From Bedellia somnulentella (taxonomy: Eukaryota > Arthropoda > Insecta > Lepidoptera > Bedelliidae): 64,000 nucleotides of DNA. The DNA lies in assembly GCA_963576735.1 (NCBI GenBank), contig OY755179.1:1550001-1614000 (forward strand), given 5' to 3'. The position numbers and the translations under genes were made by a program. The notes under the pieces were generated by a model. The model had not been told where the DNA came from, searched no databases, and was given only the letters and a program-made list of their open reading frames with translations. This document shows positions 1 to 10,117 of this stretch, one piece after another (positions within the stretch are counted from its first letter, which is position 1; every line of letters starts with the position of its first letter).

Positions 1-9
1 TGAATGATT

Positions 10-262
10 TGCCGTGTAGTGTCGGCTTAGAATAGCACTACCCCGTTTCTACCGATGGGTGTACGTAAGAGGCGACTAACGGTATTGGGGCTTTTAAGGG
101 ATTTTTGGGCGATGCGGCTGGAGACCCATCACCAACAACCTTTACTTTACCATCCTTTCCCCAATGAACTTTCCAAATGTGACTGAGGAATTTCTAATTC
201 CTTAGCTCTGGCTACCCCTTCTAGGGATTTATAGCCGTGAGTATATGTATGTATGTATGTAA
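10..262 (+). mobile_element. R1 SINE-like repeat, full-length copy
   Basis: Complete R1 copy from TGCCGTGTAG to a (TATG)n tail. The 9-base direct repeat tgaatgatt lies immediately on both sides (1-9 and 263-271), which is the signature of target-primed reverse transcription. It reads as a mix of the 'cacagca' and 'cacggca' R1 subfamilies. Confidence 0.85.
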
Positions 263-549
263 TGAATGATTAGAAAGTAGTCGGGATCGGTGGCTTAGAG
301 TGTCCTACGAAGCACGTAATCATCTTAGTATTCTGATAATCAGGTGGTTCAATATTCTACCGAACTGTGTACTCATACAAACTAAATTATGTATGTATGT
401 TATGTATGTTTAGCCTCTGGGAATCCAGCCCGATACCTTCGATCTCATAGTAAATAAAAAGGCAAGCATAAAAAGGTCAACTTTGTATAAAAATATAAAA
501 AACATCAACATTTGACATAGAAGTACAAAACATTATAAAACAATGCTCC

Positions 550-1263
550 TTAGTGCTTCCCGCTATGGAAGCCCCAGTGCTTGTGATCATCATGTTCACC
601 CTTCTTGCCGTGGTCGTGATGATGATGATGATGTTCGTCATGGCCGTGATGGCCGTGGTGTTTGTGGTGGTCTTCATCGTAGTGGTGTTTGTCATGATGG
701 CCGTGTTTGCCGTGATGGTGCTCGTGGTGACCGGAGTCGTGGTGACCGCCCTTCTTATGATGTCCTCCTTTCTTTTCATGGTGTCCGTGGTGATGGGCAT
801 GCTTGTGGTGCTTGCCCTCGTGGTGGTGGCCGTCGTGGAAGTGGTGGTCCTTGTGGAAGTGGTCCTTGTGGTGCTTCTTGTGGTAGCCGTCGACGTGCTC
901 ACCCTTGTCGTGGTGTTCGTGGTGCCCGTGCTTGCCGCCCTTGTGGTGGTGCCCGTGTTCGTGGTGCTCGCCGTGGTGGTCGTGCTCATCCCAGTGCTTT
1001 TTGTGTCCACCGCCGTGTTCATGGTGATGGTCCTCATGGTGGTGTTTTCCATGGTGCCCGTGGTCTCCTTTATGGTGGTGATGATGTCCTTTGTGTCCTT
1101 TATGTCCTTTGCCACCGTGCTCGTGGTGATGGTGTGCGTGGTGCTCATGACCGCCACCATGGCTTTTGTGGTGACTGGCGGCTAGTGCCTGGTCCTCCTC
1201 GCTGGTCTCCGCCGCACATATCGCAGCCACACATAACACTCCTAACAATATGATCGACCTCAT
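550..1263 (-). CDS. Secreted histidine-rich protein (His/Lys/Gly repeats)
   Basis: Intact single-exon frame of 237 residues. The ATG at 1263-1261 is chosen because the frame upstream has no other ATG and because it begins a clean signal peptide: MRSIILLGVLCVAAICAA, then an acidic stretch (ETSEEDQ). The mature part, from about residue 30 to the end, is almost only His, Gly, Lys, Asp and Glu, in runs of HH and HHHH spaced by G, K, D or E. It has no cysteine and no recognisable folded domain. Codons use CAC and CAT freely, so this is a true low-complexity protein and not a simple DNA microsatellite. It is probably exported; clustered histidines suggest binding of zinc, copper or iron, or a role in cuticle, silk or haemolymph, but this is inference from composition. 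A good core promoter lies just upstream. The long valine- and arginine-rich frames on the opposite strand are shadows of the His codons. Confidence 0.8.
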   Translation of the reverse strand: MRSIILLGVLCVAAICAAETSEEDQALAASHHKSHGGGHEHHAHHHHEHGGKGHKGHKGHHHHHKGDHGHHGKHHHEDHHHEHGGGHKKHWDEHDHHGEHHEHGHHHKGGKHGHHEHHDKGEHVDGYHKKHHKDHFHKDHHFHDGHHHEGKHHKHAHHHGHHEKKGGHHKKGGHHDSGHHEHHHGKHGHHDKHHYDEDHHKHHGHHGHDEHHHHHHDHGKKGEHDDHKHWGFHSGKH

Positions 1264-1306
1264 GGTTGGAGCAGTGCCGTGCACTGTGGAAGGAAGTCCG
1301 GTGATG

Positions 1307-1339
1307 ACTGACCTCTGTTATTGAGATTTCCTTTTTATA
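1307..1339 (-). promoter_or_regulatory. Core promoter (TATA box and TCAGT initiator) of the His-rich gene
   Basis: On the minus strand TATAAAA lies at 1339-1333 and the arthropod initiator TCAGT at 1311-1307. The first T of the TATA box is exactly 30 bases before the A of the initiator, the canonical spacing. The predicted 5' UTR is about 46 bases, with no intron between promoter and ATG. Confidence 0.7.
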
Positions 1340-1578
1340 TGATTGCTATGTTAGCGAGGACAGTGTTCGTGAGTAGAAATTGTTCAGCGAGTTCAAGGCC
1401 AAGTTCAGTATCGGTCGCGCAGTTTCAGCGGCTGGCTTAACTTAATTTACAAATACATATAAACATTACGTGTAAAAGACATATGTACTCAAAGCTGTAT
1501 AGGGGCTATATACCAAAAAGGAGTCACCATTAGAGGAATAAAAAATCCTTAGCCTCTTTGTGAAGTCGAGTGGGACAT

Positions 1579-1826
1579 ACATACATACACACTACTCACG
1601 GCTATAAATCCCTAGAAGGGGTAGCCAGAGCTAAGGAATTAGAATTTCCTAAGCCACTTTTGGAAGTCACGTGGGGAAAAAGATGTTAAAATAAAGGTTG
1701 TTGGTGATGGGTCTCCAACCGCATCGCCCAAAAATCCAATGAAAGCCCCAATACCCTTAGTCGCCTCTTACGTACACCCACCGGAAGAAATGGGGTAGTG
1801 CTATTCTAAGCCGACACTACACAGCA
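1579..1826 (-). mobile_element. R1 repeat, full-length
   Basis: Complete R1 from a (CATA)n tail to CACTACACAGCA. The 10-base duplication gagtgggaca occurs at 1569-1578 and 1833-1842, with six extra bases at the 5' end of the element. Confidence 0.85.
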
Positions 1827-1859
1827 AAGTGGGAGTGGGACAAGGATGAAAACTAGATA

Positions 1860-3260
1860 AAATAAAAACGATACTACTCAAAACTAAATGAACTTTATCG
1901 TCGCTGCTACTATACTGAGTAGTTCGACTCGAACACTGAGAAGTCCGAAACACCATTGTTGTTACCTCCTAAAAAGTTGTTCATATAAATCATAAAGATC
2001 TGATTTTATTATTTATACTTTTATCTCTTGACATCTAAACATAATTAAATTACAGACCCTCCGTAGCATTATGAGTAAGATATGTGAGCTTATGTCAAGT
2101 CTTTTGTGATATAGTGGTTTTTGTATAAAGAACGGTGTCTGAATCAGACTAAAGATATGACATTATAATTACAATATCACGTAACTGGCGTTGGGTGAGG
2201 GTATTGGACATAAATAACATTACGGTCTGACTATAGCTTATAGAAAAGAATAGAAACATTAATCAATAAATTTAATTAAAAACTTGCGTCATTCGTCAAA
2301 GTCGTGCGGTGTGAAAGTAAAAAAAAAAAAATATGGTAAAGATTTCCTTATATGTTGGGAACATTGAGGGGGTGGATGATAGCTATTTGGTGAAAACAGA
2401 CGTACACAGCCCGTGTAACGATGAATGGATGGTAACATCAGTACGGCAAAAACCACCAGGGACACGTGGCGTCTGAAGTGTGAAGAATAAAAGGACATAT
2501 ATATATATATATATATATATAGATTGATAAATGTTTACATAGCTCAAGAGTGGCAATCAATACTTTCCATCAATGAAAACTAATGGCGTTAGTAAATGTT
2601 AATAATCAAATATTACGACCCAAAAAATACCAGTGAAACCAAAAAACCTAACAAAATTTCTCCCAGAGTTAAGTTCTAAGTTTCTATACAAAGCGTTATT
2701 CTTGATTGACAGCTTACAATTTAGACTCAATTGAAAATTATCTGCTTAGTGGATCCTTTTGGTGTTTGGCCCACCGCTGTTTGGATAGCGTTAAACAAAT
2801 CTTCCGAATGAGTAGACACCTCATCCGGAGCGGTCTGTTTGACAAGTTGGGATCATCTCCTTCCACCATTTTCTGTGTGAGCTTTTCTGCCCGATTAGCC
2901 TCGCTTGTAAATTCATAACGGACGCATGGATAACCGAATTTTAGTGTTGGAAGAATTTTATGTGCAAACATTTCAAGAAATTCTGTACTTTATGAGTTTC
3001 CGATGTAATTTAATGAATATATGTGTAAAGTAGGTACATGTCTGAGATATCTGCGGAGCTCTGTATGGGCGCACGTTTTAAGTTAATGTCCAAGCGATTT
3101 TCTGCGTTACATCACAAGATAAATACGAATATCAGAATTTTAATCCTTAAATTTATTGCGCTAAATGTAACATTTATATATGATATCAATTTATTGACGA
3201 TAATTTTATACTCAAACACACATACATAGATATCAAAATATTCCAATAAAATGGTACAAT
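1860..3260. other. Intergenic DNA, no gene recognised
   Basis: AT-rich sequence with only short unsupported frames. It contains a pure (TA)n run at 2499-2521 and a poly-A run near 2319. No coding similarity or conserved motif was seen. Confidence 0.5.
2499..2521. repeat. (TA)n microsatellite
   Basis: Alternating TA run of about 22 bases. Confidence 0.8.
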
Positions 3261-3269
3261 TGGAAATTG

Positions 3270-3500
3270 GGATTTCAGTCACTATTGGTACTTGTAAAAT
3301 AGAGGATGGTTGGTGATAGGTCTCCAACCACATGGCTGAAGAATCACTTAAAACCTGTAACATAAAATGCCTTTTACTACACTTGCAGAAAGATATGGGA
3401 AAAGGTTTTAAAATGTAGTTGATGATGGGTCCCCAGCCGCATCGCTCCCTTGATGGCACCCGAAGGAAGAGATAGGTGAGTGCTTTTCTAAACAAACACT
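3270..3500 (-). repeat. Degenerate R1 remnants (two partial copies)
   Basis: Twice within this stretch the R1 core 'gatgggtctccaaccgcatcg' can be followed with many changes (near 3315 and 3425). It ends in a diverged version of the R1 5' region. Old copies. Confidence 0.5.
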
Positions 3501-3639
3501 AAATAGCATACAGCATGCACGTAAAAGTGTTCCGGCTAATTTCGGATAGGTGATGAAAGATCATTCCAGCAAATGGGAGCTGCAAAGCTAAAGGTGCTTC
3601 GAGCATACAGAATGATGCATTTACACATTCGCACTGACT

Positions 3640-4850
3640 AAATTCAAATTCAAATATATTTATTGCAAGTCACATTGTGCGATTAGGTGGTAATGAGTTG
3701 ACTAGATACAAATGTGACACCCTGTAAGGGCGCAGCAACCTAAGAGGCTTAAAATTACTTAAGTATTTTATAATTTAACATGCATAAAATTAGAATTATA
3801 TTGTATAAATTTTATACAAAAATAAGAATTCAAAATTAATACAAAATAAACATCGTACATTATTAAACATTATCAGATTAAATTATTATGAAATTAAAAT
3901 TAAAATTTAGGCAGGCACCAATTAATTATCATTAAAAAAGTCTGTTATTGTGTAGTAGCTCTTTTCAATTAGGAATCTCTTTAAGGATGTGATGAACTAT
4001 AAATTGGTTATCACTCTTTGAGCCCTGAAGTTTATTAAACGCGAAATGTTAATGTTAAAGAGCCTGCATTTGGAGTGCATTGTTCGTCTAGCATTGTTCA
4101 AGTGCTAAGACATCGTTTGGATTTTATCTAAGGGTTAAGTTTTTAGGTTTTTATCCAAGGGTTAATTTCGTTAGGTTTTTATCTAAAGTACTCATTTAAT
4201 AGTTAATTGATTGTAGAATTATAAAAAAAGTAAGCAAGTAAACGATTGGCGTGTTTTTATTTAAAGTATTATATAACCCTTCTAGGCTTATCCAAACAGA
4301 AAACAGAGGACTACATTTGTATGAAAAATGGTCCTTGGTTTTGAATCCTCAAAGACATCTACACATTTTTTTAATTATTTCTATAAGGTTGTTAAACTTA
4401 CTTCTTATTGAATACAAATTTTCAAATGTTTTGGTATTATCACTTTATTTTTTATTATTTTTTTAATTTTATAATATTTTTTTGTTTGTAATTTACTATT
4501 AATGTTGGGAATTTTAATTAATTTTAGTTTTATTTTATTATAGTTTTTAATCAAATTTTTTGTTATATCTTTAAGTTATAATATTGTCAATGCTGTGTGC
4601 ACTGTTGTTGGCATTATAACTGACCAAGACTTTAAAATGAATGTTAATGCAATCTATGTTATAATGCTGTTGGTGTGCTTTGAATAAATAAATAAATAAA
4701 TAAATAAAGCAAAGGAAAAACTACGTGATTTTACCCACATGGCTAAGTTATCGTGTCGATCTATTGTCCAAGCTAAACATGGGCACTCTTAACACTGGTG
4801 TTGATACAACGTGATGTTCTACAGATGATTAGTACTTCTGCTGGAAGAAA
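3640..4850. repeat. LINE 3'-end remnants and AT-rich DNA
   Basis: At 3640-3780 the sequence resembles an inverted LINE 3' end (attcaaattcaaat, then a GC-richer block with 'tgacaccctgtaagggcgca'). At 4600-4707 a plus-strand 3' end finishes in (AATA)n. Family not assignable. A short R1 fragment ending 'ccgacattacacagc' lies at about 4850-4885. Confidence 0.4.
4684..4708. repeat. (AAAT)n microsatellite
   Basis: Six units of aaat/aata, probably the tail of a LINE insertion. Confidence 0.75.
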
Positions 4851-4967
4851 TAAGTTTGTGTTATTCTAAGCCGACATTACACAGCTCACATTAATAAAAA
4901 TACTAAGAAATGTGAATGTTATATGATTATACCTATGATCTTTAAAATCATACAAACATTTCTTTCA

Positions 4968-5216
4968 TATACATACATACATATACTCACGGCTATAAAC
5001 CCCTGGAAGGGGTAGCCAGAGCTAAGGAATTGAAAATTCTTTAGCCACTTTTGGATAGTTGAATGGGGACAAGATGGTAAAATAAAGGTTGTTGGTGATG
5101 GGTCTCCAACCGCATCGCCCAGAAATCCCTTAAAAATCCCAATACCGTTAGTCGCCTCTTACTTATACCCACGGGAAGAAATGGGGTAGTGCTATTCTAA
5201 GCCGGCTCTACACAGC
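4968..5216 (-). mobile_element. R1 repeat, full-length
   Basis: (CATA)n tail through CTCTACACAGC, of the 'cacagca' subfamily although its 5' block carries 'cacgggaag'. Confidence 0.8.
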
Positions 5217-5219
5217 GAA

Positions 5220-5745
5220 CACACAACACACACTTCTTTTAATTTTCTTTTAAAAATATGTTCTTTCTCCCTACCCTAAGAGTAGCAAAAAGTTTTTTGA
5301 GGATATAATGTTGTAAACCCAATTATTTAGCAACAAACATTTCTATTTGAAAGGTGTCGGTTTCTTGGAATATTCCATCAAAATGAAAAAGTTCCAAAGT
5401 TCACGAGTTTACCTTAGCTAATCATGGAAAGTTTTGTTTCCACAATTTTTAACAAACTTTTCTAGGCTTCATCTTAATATAAGAGATTTTACAGCGCGAA
5501 AAAACTCGTTAAGAACGAATTGGACTCGCCCGAGAAGGGTTGTGTAGTATCAAGTACTGCCCCCGTACCATGAGGCATGTGAGGGCGAGTATATCATGTG
5601 ATAAGTGAGATACTGATTTTGCTCTCTCAATGCTACGGGGGCAGGAGGTCTAGCTCGAGCGTTATTGTGTCGTTACTCTGTCGATTAGAATAAGATAAAA
5701 GTATACGTACTATATAAGTCCGAAAGTGATGGCTATTTTATACCT
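5220..5745. other. Unique-looking intergenic DNA with a distant inverted repeat
   Basis: No gene is recognised. A perfect 10-base inverted repeat, TGCCCCCGTA at 5558-5567 and its complement at 5634-5643, brackets about 66 bases. Confidence 0.4.
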
Positions 5746-5747
5746 AT

Positions 5748-5973
5748 ATACATACATACATATACTCACGGCTATAATTCCCTAGAAGGGGTAGCCAGAG
5801 CCAAGGAATTATAAATTCCTCAGCCACTTTTGGAAGTTGAGTGGGGAAAAGGCGGTAAAATAAAGGTTTTTGGTGATGGGTCTCCAACCGCATCGCCCAA
5901 AAATCCAATAAATAGCCCCAATACCCTTAGTCGCCTCTTACGACATCCGTGGGTATAGAAAGGGGTAGCGATA
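5748..5973 (-). mobile_element. R1 repeat, 5'-truncated, 'cacggca' subfamily
   Basis: Starts with a (CATA)n tail. It carries the subfamily marks 'ttccctagaagg', 'gtttttggtgatgg' and 'cgtgggta', and stops in 'ggggtagcgatattc' before the terminal 20 bases. Confidence 0.75.
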
Positions 5974-6137
5974 TTCAGAAAATAACTTAAGTTATTTGAA
6001 AATAAATAGATGTATTTGAATAGATGTATGTAGTCATTTGCGCAGATTTGTACACAATAAACAGAACCTAACTTTGCTAACAAGAACTATTTACTTACTC
6101 TATATTAAAAATTATTAAAAGATTAAAAATAACAATT

Positions 6138-6384
6138 TGCCGTGTAGTGCCGGCTTAAAATGTCGCTACCCCTTTCTACCCACGGGTGTCATAAGAGGCG
6201 ACTAAGGGTATTGGGGCTTTTTATTGGATTTTTGGGCGATGCGGTTGGAGACCGATCACCAAAAACCTTTATTTTTACTATCTTTTCCCCACTCAACTTC
6301 CAAAAGTGGCTGAGGAATTTATAATTCCTTAGCTCTGGTTACCCCTTCTAGGGAAATATAGCCGTGAGTATATGTGTATGTGTG
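6138..6384 (+). mobile_element. R1 repeat, full-length, 'cacggca' subfamily
   Basis: TGCCGTGTAGTGCCGGCTTA through a tail that is interrupted (tatgtgtatgtgtg). The 12-base duplication taaaaataacaa occurs at 6124-6135 and 6385-6396. Confidence 0.85.
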
Positions 6385-6399
6385 TAAAAATAACAAAAC

Positions 6400-6700
6400 C
6401 AATTAACCGCCCCAAGCCGAGTACGGAGCAAAGGTTCACATCACACTGGCAGCATTTCCACGCTGCACGGCGAGTGAGATCTTTGGGACTGCTGGTGTGG
6501 CGACCACGTACCGGACCTCGCAGTGTGAGTGAGATACCTATGTTGTGGTAACAAGGTAGACCCAACGACTTGATAATAGTCGCGGAAAATTATAGACGAG
6601 GACAGCGGACAGCGCAGGACCGGCCGTTGATATAATCTTTGCGGTAGGCCTAAGTATAGCAGTGGACATATACTGGATGATGATGATGGAGAGCCCCCTG
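6400..6700 (+). mobile_element. Decayed LINE 3' end (RTE-like, GAT-tailed)
   Basis: The plus strand can be read, with stops, as the C-terminal end of an RTE-like reverse transcriptase. It ends near 'cagtggacatatactggatgatgatgatgg', matching the ending of the better-preserved copy at 50206-50381. It is an old 5'-truncated insertion. Confidence 0.5.
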
Positions 6701-6931
6701 CCTTTTTAACACGCTTATGTTAGTTTCACCAATATGTATGTATGTAACCGACTCCTTTAACTTCGATTTGACCCACTTTAAACTGACCGATTTATTTCAT
6801 AATTTGTAGATTAATCGAGAATAAAGGGACAAAATAATAATTTCATAGGTTAATCCCATCATCCTGATTAGGGTAGGCAAGATTAAACGATTTTAAATGA
6901 TTAAGTACTAGAAATTTTAAATAAATATATA

Positions 6932-7321
6932 TGTCGGCGGCACCTAATATGGTTGCTCATTTGACTACATGTCGGCGGCACCTAATACAGTTACTGAATT
7001 GACTACGTGTCGGTAATACCTAATAGAGTTGCTGATTTGACTCAGTTGACTAAGTGGTAAGAAGCGGAAGGGTGTGGTCACGAGGTAATCGTGCGCCCTC
7101 TGATGGAGTTCGGGCAAGGATCATTCTGAGGATGGACAAAGAGTGGGTCGGTTGTGCTCGGAACCGTCATACGTTTCTAATCGGTGTTAACGCAATATAA
7201 TTTGTACTTTGTTAATTTGTGAATAGTGGCGAAGTTGATTAAAGCTGAGATTATTTATTTCTGTGTCTGATTTGTAATTTGAGGAATAATGAATCTACGC
7301 CGATCTACCCTGCCGACGTTA
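6932..7321 (+). repeat. 5' LTR
   Basis: Identical to 9728-10117 apart from two substitutions (tttgtt versus tttagt context near 7208, and ctgagatt versus ctgtgatt near 7246). Its first ~120 bases are three imperfect tandem copies of a ~38-base unit starting tgtcggcggcacctaata. Confidence 0.9.
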
Positions 7322-8985
7322 TCAGAAGCGGGATCTCCCCAACGCCGATTTCGTGAATCGTAATATAAAGAAAGTGACAATAAATGGAAAAGTTTATTTG
7401 AAGTGCAAAATCAAAATATGTTAGCTCTTATTGGAGCGTTAAAACCTCTTACAGTGTCCAGTGATAAAGTTACTCTACCGGAATTTAACTCCGAGTTCCT
7501 GGTGTGCAACTACGGATTCGGTTCCATCCACTGCAGCATGGAATCCTCGTCGTGGCGATAAGCCGCGCGGTAAAAGGATCTGCATCTAATTGGTTATCAC
7601 AATGTTACAGCAGTGCAAAAGTTCGACACAAAGCCGATGTATGTAAGATACAGCCTAAACACCGCTACTTGTCTCAGCCAGCCAGCGGGAAAACTGCGAC
7701 GTCATACTCAATAACAGCTAGTTCTCAGCATTCAGGAGCTAACACATCAAGCCATTGGTGTGCTTCAAGTGTGGAGCCGCGCCACGTTGCGAGCCGGTAC
7801 ACGAGCGCCACCGCCACCACGCCGGAGGTTCAGGTACCAGTACTCGCGTTGAACAGAGTCGACGATTGCAGTGTACCTTCAGGTGCACTGACTCATTCTG
7901 GTGAGCGCTTTATTTTTAATTATGATTCCGGAGCCGAATGCTCGTTAGTTGTTGCGTCAAAGTTAGTCGAAAACGTAAAAACAATGTTATTAATTTTAAT
8001 GTCATAAGCTTGAGTAGTACGTTTAGCACAGTACAAATGTTGTGTAAGGTTAAGGTCTGTGATTTTAGAATTGAGTTTTTACTCCACGTTTTGCAAGATA
8101 TGTCAGGTACATAATGCTAAGTAGAGAAGTTTTAGCGCTAGGCTTTGCCATAAATATGTCTACCTTAAACTTAACGCTCGAAAAGTTAAATGTTGAATAC
8201 AGTTCTCAAGTAAACATAGCGTCTGAAATAAATTTAGCACAAGTTTAGTGACGCTGCAAAAAGCGAGATGCTAGGTATTTTAAAAATAGAAAGTTATCTT
8301 ATTGTAGGTTTTTCCACTATACGAGTTGATGAAAATTCGTTCACGCCGGATGAACGGCGGGTGATAAGAGCTAAGGTCAATGAACTTTTACAAGCTAACA
8401 TAATTAGGCGAAGTGGTTCCCCATTTTTCTAGCCCTGCGTTATTAGTAAAGAAACGTAATGGTACCAATATGATGTGCGTGCGTAGACTATCGCGAACTA
8501 AATAGTAATACAGTGCCCGATTAGTTTCCTGTACCTTTCATATCAGATTTAATTGCGTGATTAAACGGCGCGAATTTCTTTTTATTATTTGATTGTACTA
8601 GTGGATTTCATTTGATTCCCGTTTCGAGTACCGATCAATCTATTGAGAGTTTTGATAAGCACAAGGCTAAATTCACTAGGTTTTCTGTCGGTGATTTTGT
8701 ATTAATGCAAAAACGAAGAACGAATTCAGACAAAATTAAACGCATTATGTAAGGGTTCCTTTGGAATAGTAGAAGTTTAAGAAGGATATAGGTACACTTT
8801 AACGGCTTTGGACAGCTACAATAGGCTGTAAAAATAGAGCCATGACATGATAGTTTTAGAAAAAGCCAGAGAGGTTTGACCCGTTGGGTTCTGAATCTTT
8901 ATTGAATGAGTTGAGTTAAGTTTATAAATTTTCTTAGTTCTGATTGTAGGTATAATCTGTCTTTTGTAAGACATTTGATAAATTG
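7322..8985 (+). pseudogene. Broken gag/protease/reverse-transcriptase remnant of the LTR element
   Basis: An open stretch at about 7504-8007 carries a retropepsin-like DSGA motif near its C-terminal end (around 7925). After it the frame is interrupted repeatedly. At about 8340-8640 short pieces resemble a Ty3/Gypsy reverse transcriptase around its N-terminal motifs, separated by frameshifts and stops. A short piece near 8650-8720 resembles the C-terminal end of an integrase. RNase H and most of the integrase are missing. No functional product is expected. Confidence 0.65.
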
Positions 8986-8989
8986 TAGT

Positions 8990-9504
8990 GGTCACTGAGA
9001 TGACCAAGTATGAATATAGGGGCTTTAGGGTCACTGGGATGACCGCTGAAGATGTGTTTTGGGGTCACTGGGATGACCACTAAAAATGTGTTTCGGGGTC
9101 ACTGGGATGACCGCTGAAGATGTGTTTTGAGTCACTGGGATGACCACTAAAGATGTGTTTCGGGGTCACTGGGATGACCGCTGAAGATGTGTTTTGGGGT
9201 CACTGGGATGACCAACTCTGATTTTTCGCTGTCACTGGGATGACCGTTAATGATATGGGTTAAGGTCACTGGGATGACCTGACTGTTTGATCACTGGGAT
9301 GATCTGTTTGTTTGATCACTGGGATGATCTGTTTGTTTGATCACTGGGATGATCTGACTGTTTGATCACTGGGATGATCTGTTTGTTTGATCACTGGGAT
9401 GATCTGTTTGTTTGATCACTGGGATGATCTGTTTGTTTGATCACTGGGATGATCTGACTGTTTGATCACTGGGATGATCTGTTTGTTTGATCACTCTATG
9501 AACC
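8990..9504 (+). repeat. Palindromic minisatellite, 9 units of ~34 bp then 9 units of 25 bp
   Basis: Every unit has the core TCACTGGGATGA. In the first part the core is bounded as GGTCA-CTGGGA-TGACC, with starts near 8990, 9029, 9063, 9097, 9130, 9164, 9198, 9230 and 9264. In the second part it is GATCA-CTGGGA-TGATC, with starts at 9289 and then every 25 bases to 9489. The last unit is truncated. The array lies inside the LTR element, between its coding remnants and the 3' LTR. Confidence 0.9.
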
Positions 9505-9727
9505 ATAAATGCGAACACTTATTAGTGACTTTTCTTTAGTGAGGATTGTTGTAATAACTTTTTGTGTGTGAGTTCCTGAAAAGCATTTAAGTAATAAAGT
9601 ATTTTTTGTTTTGAAATTGAACAATCCTCATTGAGGAAGTCAGTATTTTGGACAAGTGGTATTGCCATCTGATATTGTTTCAGATGCCGAGTAACACACG
9701 AGGACGTGTGTCTTGTCAGGATAGCCG

Positions 9728-10117
9728 TGTCGGCGGCACCTAATATGGTTGCTCATTTGACTACATGTCGGCGGCACCTAATACAGTTACTGAATTGACT
9801 ACGTGTCGGTAATACCTAATAGAGTTGCTGATTTGACTCAGTTGACTAAGTGGTAAGAAGCGGAAGGGTGTGGTCACGAGGTAATCGTGCGCCCTCTGAT
9901 GGAGTTCGGGCAAGGATCATTCTGAGGATGGACAAAGAGTGGGTCGGTTGTGCTCGGAACCGTCATACGTTTCTAATCGGTGTTAACGCAATATAATTTG
10001 TACTTAGTTAATTTGTGAATAGTGGCGAAGTTGATTAAAGCTGTGATTATTTATTTCTGTGTCTGATTTGTAATTTGAGGAATAATGAATCTACGCCGAT
10101 CTACCCTGCCGACGTTA
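9728..10117 (+). repeat. 3' LTR
   Basis: 390 bases, two differences from the 5' LTR. Preceded by 'gtcaggatagccg'; no convincing polypurine tract was seen directly before it. Confidence 0.9.

Larger units (their letters stand above)
6932..10117 (+). mobile_element. Ty3/Gypsy-type LTR retrotransposon, compact and non-autonomous
   Basis: Two 390-base long terminal repeats (6932-7321 and 9728-10117) bound a 2.4 kb interior. The LTRs begin TGTCGG and end CCGACGTTA. The 4-base TATA abuts both outer ends and may be the target duplication, though it is low-complexity. The interior keeps an aspartic-protease motif and reverse-transcriptase remnants, but no complete gag or pol, then a long tandem array before the 3' LTR. 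The LTRs differ at only two positions by eye, so insertion was recent. The decayed, shortened interior means it probably moved with proteins supplied by another copy. Confidence 0.85.

Noticed and set aside
477..1253. Long open frames on both strands over the His-rich gene (Val-rich, Arg/Gly-rich and Thr-rich)
   Set aside because: They are shadows of the His/Lys/Gly codon pattern. Only the minus-strand His-rich frame has a signal peptide and promoter.
7504..8007. Independent host gene inside the LTR element
   Set aside because: The protease motif and the bounding LTRs place it in the retroelement.
9029..9504. CRISPR-like regular array
   Set aside because: Units are contiguous, with no unique spacers, in a eukaryotic LTR element; a minisatellite explains it.
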